Shown here: positions 61,600 through 64,000 of the stretch, one piece after another | Layout of the letters: every line of letters starts with the position of its first letter | Position numbering within the stretch: position 1 is the first letter of the stretch | Assembly (NCBI RefSeq): GCF_040678635.1 | Contig: NZ_JBFATZ010000008.1 | Coordinates: 248,001-312,000, forward strand | Direction: 5' to 3' | Length of the DNA: 64,000 bases | Source of the DNA: Thermopolyspora sp040678635 | GTDB taxonomy: Bacteria; Actinomycetota; Actinomycetes; Streptosporangiales; Streptosporangiaceae | Position numbers and translations under genes: made by a program | The notes under the pieces: generated by a model | Seen by the model: the letters and a program-made list of their open reading frames with translations, nothing else | What the model was told of the DNA's origin: nothing | Database searches by the model: none

Positions 61600-63150
61600 C
61601 TACGTCAGCGACAGGTCCGAGCGGAGTGCGGCGAGCAGGTCTGGTACGTCCGTGAGCCTGGCGGCGGTGCCGAAGACGTAGAAGTCGGGGCGAACCAGCA
61701 CCGCCGTGACGCCCGCCTTCCGCATCCAGCCGGTGAGCGCCTCGCCGTCCTCCTGGATCCCCTCACCGCCGATCACCACGGACCGCAGCCCGATCGCGCG
61801 CCCGAGGTCGTCCACGGCCGCTGCGGCCGCCGCGTCCGGTTCGCCCAGGCTGAAGAGGGTGAACCCGTGGCCGAGCACGTCGTCGGACCGTTCCGCCTTC
61901 CCGTCGCCCGTACGCAGCAGCGGCTGGACGGCCAAGCGGCCGGCCAGCGGTTGCCCGTCCCGGAAGCCCGCGCCGATGGGCGGCTCGAAAGGCGGGGGAA
62001 GCTCGGTCGCCGACCGCATGGCCTCGCGGTGTCGCGCCGCGCGTACGGGATCGGTCTCGCAGACGGTGGTCCCGATCCGTACCGACTCTTCGATGTAGGC
62101 GATGACGTGCGGCCTTCGTGAGGCCGTGTACAGGTCCAGGAGCCCGGGGTCGGCGGAGCCCGCCAGCACGAGGTCGAACATCCACGCGAGGGTCGCGGCG
62201 TCCCGGATGCCGGAACTCATGCCCTGCCCGAGGAACGGCGGCATGACGTGCGCGGCGTCGCCGGCGAGCAGCACCGATCGGTCCCGGAACGTGTCGGCCA
62301 CGATGGACCTGAACCGGTAGACCGTCTGCCGGATCAGCTCCCCCTCCCGGGGGCCGATCCACGGTTTGAGCAGGTCCCAGACCCGTTCCGGCCGCACCAT
62401 CTCGGCGGGGTCGTCGCCGTCGACGAGCATGAACTCCCAGCGGAAGTACCGCTGGGCCACCCTGCCCATGTGGTTCGGCCGCGCGGGATTGAGCACCTGG
62501 CCGGTGTCGGGGATGTCCAGGGCGGGGGCACCGGGGCGTGGGCGGACGTCGACGACCAGCCAGTCGCCCCGGAATCCGAGATCCTCCGTCCGGATGTCGC
62601 AGAGCGCGCGCACCGTGCTGCCGGCGCCGTCCGCGCCGACGACGTAGCGGGCGGTCACGGCACCGCCGTCGGCCAAGGTCACCGCCACGTGGTCGGTCTC
62701 CTGGCGGAGGCCGGTCACGGCCGCGTCGAAGCGGACGTCCACGGTGGGCATCGCGTGGACGGCCGCGTCCAGGACGTCCTCAAGTTCCGGCTGGTAGAAG
62801 TGGTACGACGCGTCCCAGCCGGAGGGGGCGGCCCAGTCGCGCGGCAAACGCGAGATCACGGCTCCGTCGGGGTCGAGGAACTCGTACACGCGCGCCGGCT
62901 CCGCGATGCGCCGTACCTCGTCCGCGATTCCCAGCGATTGGAAGACGCGCATGATCTCGTGATCGAAGTGTCCTGCCCGGGGCGTCTCGTAGCGTCCGGT
63001 GCGGCGCTCGCACACCACCACGCGGTGCCCCGCGCGCCCCAGCAGTGCGGCCAAGGTCTGCCCGACCGGGCCGTATCCCACGATGAGGACGTCCGCGTCC
63101 GGCTCATCGGGCCTGATCACGGCTTCGCGGGGACCTTCGGTAAGACTCAT
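61600..63150 (-). CDS. FAD-dependent aromatic hydroxylase, MhpA-like
   Basis: A 516-aa group A flavoprotein monooxygenase from ATG 63150. Rossmann motif: VLIVGYGPVGQTLAALLGRA; DG motif: YVVGADGAGSTVRALC; GD motif: SVLLAGDAAHVMPPFLGQGM; and a C-terminal thioredoxin-like section (LVRPDFYVFGTAARLTDVPD) as in phenol and MhpA-type hydroxylases. The nearest recognised function is 3-(3-hydroxyphenyl)propionate 2-hydroxylase; related polyketide hydroxylases cannot be excluded. It is divergent from an alpha/beta hydrolase, which in mhp pathways cleaves the ring-fission product. Confidence 0.87.
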   Translation of the reverse strand: MSLTEGPREAVIRPDEPDADVLIVGYGPVGQTLAALLGRAGHRVVVCERRTGRYETPRAGHFDHEIMRVFQSLGIADEVRRIAEPARVYEFLDPDGAVISRLPRDWAAPSGWDASYHFYQPELEDVLDAAVHAMPTVDVRFDAAVTGLRQETDHVAVTLADGGAVTARYVVGADGAGSTVRALCDIRTEDLGFRGDWLVVDVRPRPGAPALDIPDTGQVLNPARPNHMGRVAQRYFRWEFMLVDGDDPAEMVRPERVWDLLKPWIGPREGELIRQTVYRFRSIVADTFRDRSVLLAGDAAHVMPPFLGQGMSSGIRDAATLAWMFDLVLAGSADPGLLDLYTASRRPHVIAYIEESVRIGTTVCETDPVRAARHREAMRSATELPPPFEPPIGAGFRDGQPLAGRLAVQPLLRTGDGKAERSDDVLGHGFTLFSLGEPDAAAAAAVDDLGRAIGLRSVVIGGEGIQEDGEALTGWMRKAGVTAVLVRPDFYVFGTAARLTDVPDLLAALRSDLSLT

Positions 63151-63555
63151 GTGGCTCGGCCCTTCGCCTCTCGTACTCGGCGGCTCGTGAACGCGGCCGG
63201 CGGGTCGCCGTGGGCTCACAACAACCCGACAAGCATTGGTTACAGGTAGCGCTCATTCTGGAAACCGGTCATGGTTCTGTCAAGCAGACATCGCCCGCGA
63301 TCGGCGGGCACGGGCCCGCGAGGAGGACCTTCGCCCGGCTTCCACCTCCAGGACCAGGGCCATCAGTGGCGACCTCGATGTGAAGCGGCTGGCCCGGCCC
63401 GCGGATCACCGCTCCGAAGTTCGCCTCTGCAGAACCTTGTGTTCATAGCGGAATTTGTTCTACGTTACAGACCGCGTTCTGGTAACGGCCGCGGCACTCA
63501 CCCCGCCCACCGATGCGCGAACAACGCGGAGCGACGCCGACGAAGGGAAGCCCCC
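63151..63555. promoter_or_regulatory. divergent promoter region between hydroxylase and hydrolase
   Basis: 405 bp without a supported gene. The part near the hydrolase (about 63440-63490) is more AT-rich and contains the inverted repeat CGTTAC / GTAACG (63463-63468 and 63482-63487) and a GGAATTTGTTCT element, possible IclR-type binding sites. Confidence 0.45.
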
Positions 63556-64000
63556 ATGCCAACGACAAGCAACGGCATCCACTACGAGGAGCGAGGCGAC
63601 GGGCCGGGCACGATGGTGATGCTGCCCGGGCTCGGGTGCTCGCTCGCCTGCTGGTCCCGGGTGACACCCCTGCTCGACGGCCATCGCATCGTGCTGTTCG
63701 ACCTGCCGGGCCACGCGGGCTCCGCCCGCGCGGTCGCCGACGGAACGAACCTCGCCACCTTCACCAAGCCGTTGATCGACGCCTGTGACGAGCTCGGCCT
63801 GGCGCGTTTCTCCCTCGTCGGTCTCTCCTTCGGCGGCTCGGTCGGCGTACGGATCGCTCTCGACCGGCCCGACCTGGTGCTCTCGGTCATGGCGTTCATG
63901 CCGTGGAACGCCGGCGGGACCGAGCCCGGCGATCCGGTCATCGAGGGGTTCTACAACTCCTACGGCGACGTCGAGGCCATCACCCGGGCCATCGCCGCCA
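63556..64000 (+). CDS. alpha/beta hydrolase, N-terminal part (runs off the window)
   Basis: 148 residues are visible, starting at ATG 63556 with GAAGGGAAG upstream. The fold markers are VMLPGLGCSLACWSRVTPLL (oxyanion region), IVLFDLPGHAGSA and the nucleophile elbow FSLVGLSFGGSVGVRIALD with Ser in G-L-S-F-G. Asp and His of the triad lie beyond the window. Next to an MhpA-like hydroxylase it could be an MhpC-type meta-cleavage hydrolase or a 3-oxoadipate enol-lactonase-like protein; this cannot be decided here. Confidence 0.87.
   Translation, partial: MPTTSNGIHYEERGDGPGTMVMLPGLGCSLACWSRVTPLLDGHRIVLFDLPGHAGSARAVADGTNLATFTKPLIDACDELGLARFSLVGLSFGGSVGVRIALDRPDLVLSVMAFMPWNAGGTEPGDPVIEGFYNSYGDVEAITRAIAA

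Overview
The window is high-GC actinobacterial chromosome. Supporting signs are strong G/C bias at third codon positions, many GTG/TTG starts, a type VII secretion FtsK/WXG100 locus, a mycothiol-type maleylpyruvate isomerase, an S-adenosylmethionine methyltransferase of the DUF574 kind, and XRE-TPR regulators. A Streptosporangiales member (Nonomuraea/Actinomadura-like) is my inference; nothing in the window proves the genus.

Region 1 (1-12.7 kb) is an accessory island. After the 5' end of an M20 peptidase comes tRNA-Leu(GAG). Its 3' end is overlapped on the other strand by a decayed serine integrase. Next are a deleted IS5-type element and a two-gene Gabija anti-phage system (gajA OLD-type ATPase/TOPRIM nuclease, gajB UvrD-like helicase). 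Then follows an IclR-controlled, complete gentisate pathway: 3-hydroxybenzoate 6-hydroxylase, gentisate dioxygenase, maleylpyruvate isomerase and fumarylpyruvate hydrolase. The island ends with a second integrase tail carrying the same tRNA-like core in inverted orientation, and with a deleted IS1380 element.

Region 2 (12.8-25 kb) mixes small regulators, relics and probable conflict genes. It holds a truncated luciferase-like oxidoreductase, an MmyB-type regulator and a SnoaL-like protein that share a repeated palindrome, an ABC permease relic, and a 1201-aa P-loop/WD40 protein with a 179-aa partner. It also holds an unrecognised three-gene group (one soluble, two membrane proteins) and an orphan Phd antitoxin next to a broken YoeB-like toxin and an oxidoreductase fragment.

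Region 3 (25-42 kb) is an unusual type VII secretion-like locus. It has a membrane-anchored ricin-B lectin protein, an ECF sigma factor, a one-TM protein, a 1609-aa FHA-containing EccC-like triple ATPase and a very strong terminator. Convergent to these are a WXG100-like protein and a 321-aa partner, divergent from a 2139-aa protein with a 30-bp tandem repeat. A wrecked eccA follows directly. No EccB, EccD or mycosin is present in the window.

Region 4 (42-45.5 kb) has four tightly overlapping tiny genes, an XRE-TPR regulator and a divergent SAM methyltransferase. Region 5 (45.6-64 kb) is a catabolic cluster for an unidentified organic (probably aromatic or branched) acid: acyl-CoA ligase, two enoyl-CoA hydratases plus a relic, SDR, two acyl-CoA dehydrogenases, a hot-dog thioesterase, a five-gene Liv-type ABC importer, two tandem double-TetR regulators, an IclR regulator, an MhpA-like hydroxylase and the start of an alpha/beta hydrolase. 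The importer would bring in the acid, the ligase would activate it, and the dehydrogenase/hydratase/SDR enzymes would run beta-oxidation under TetR/IclR control.
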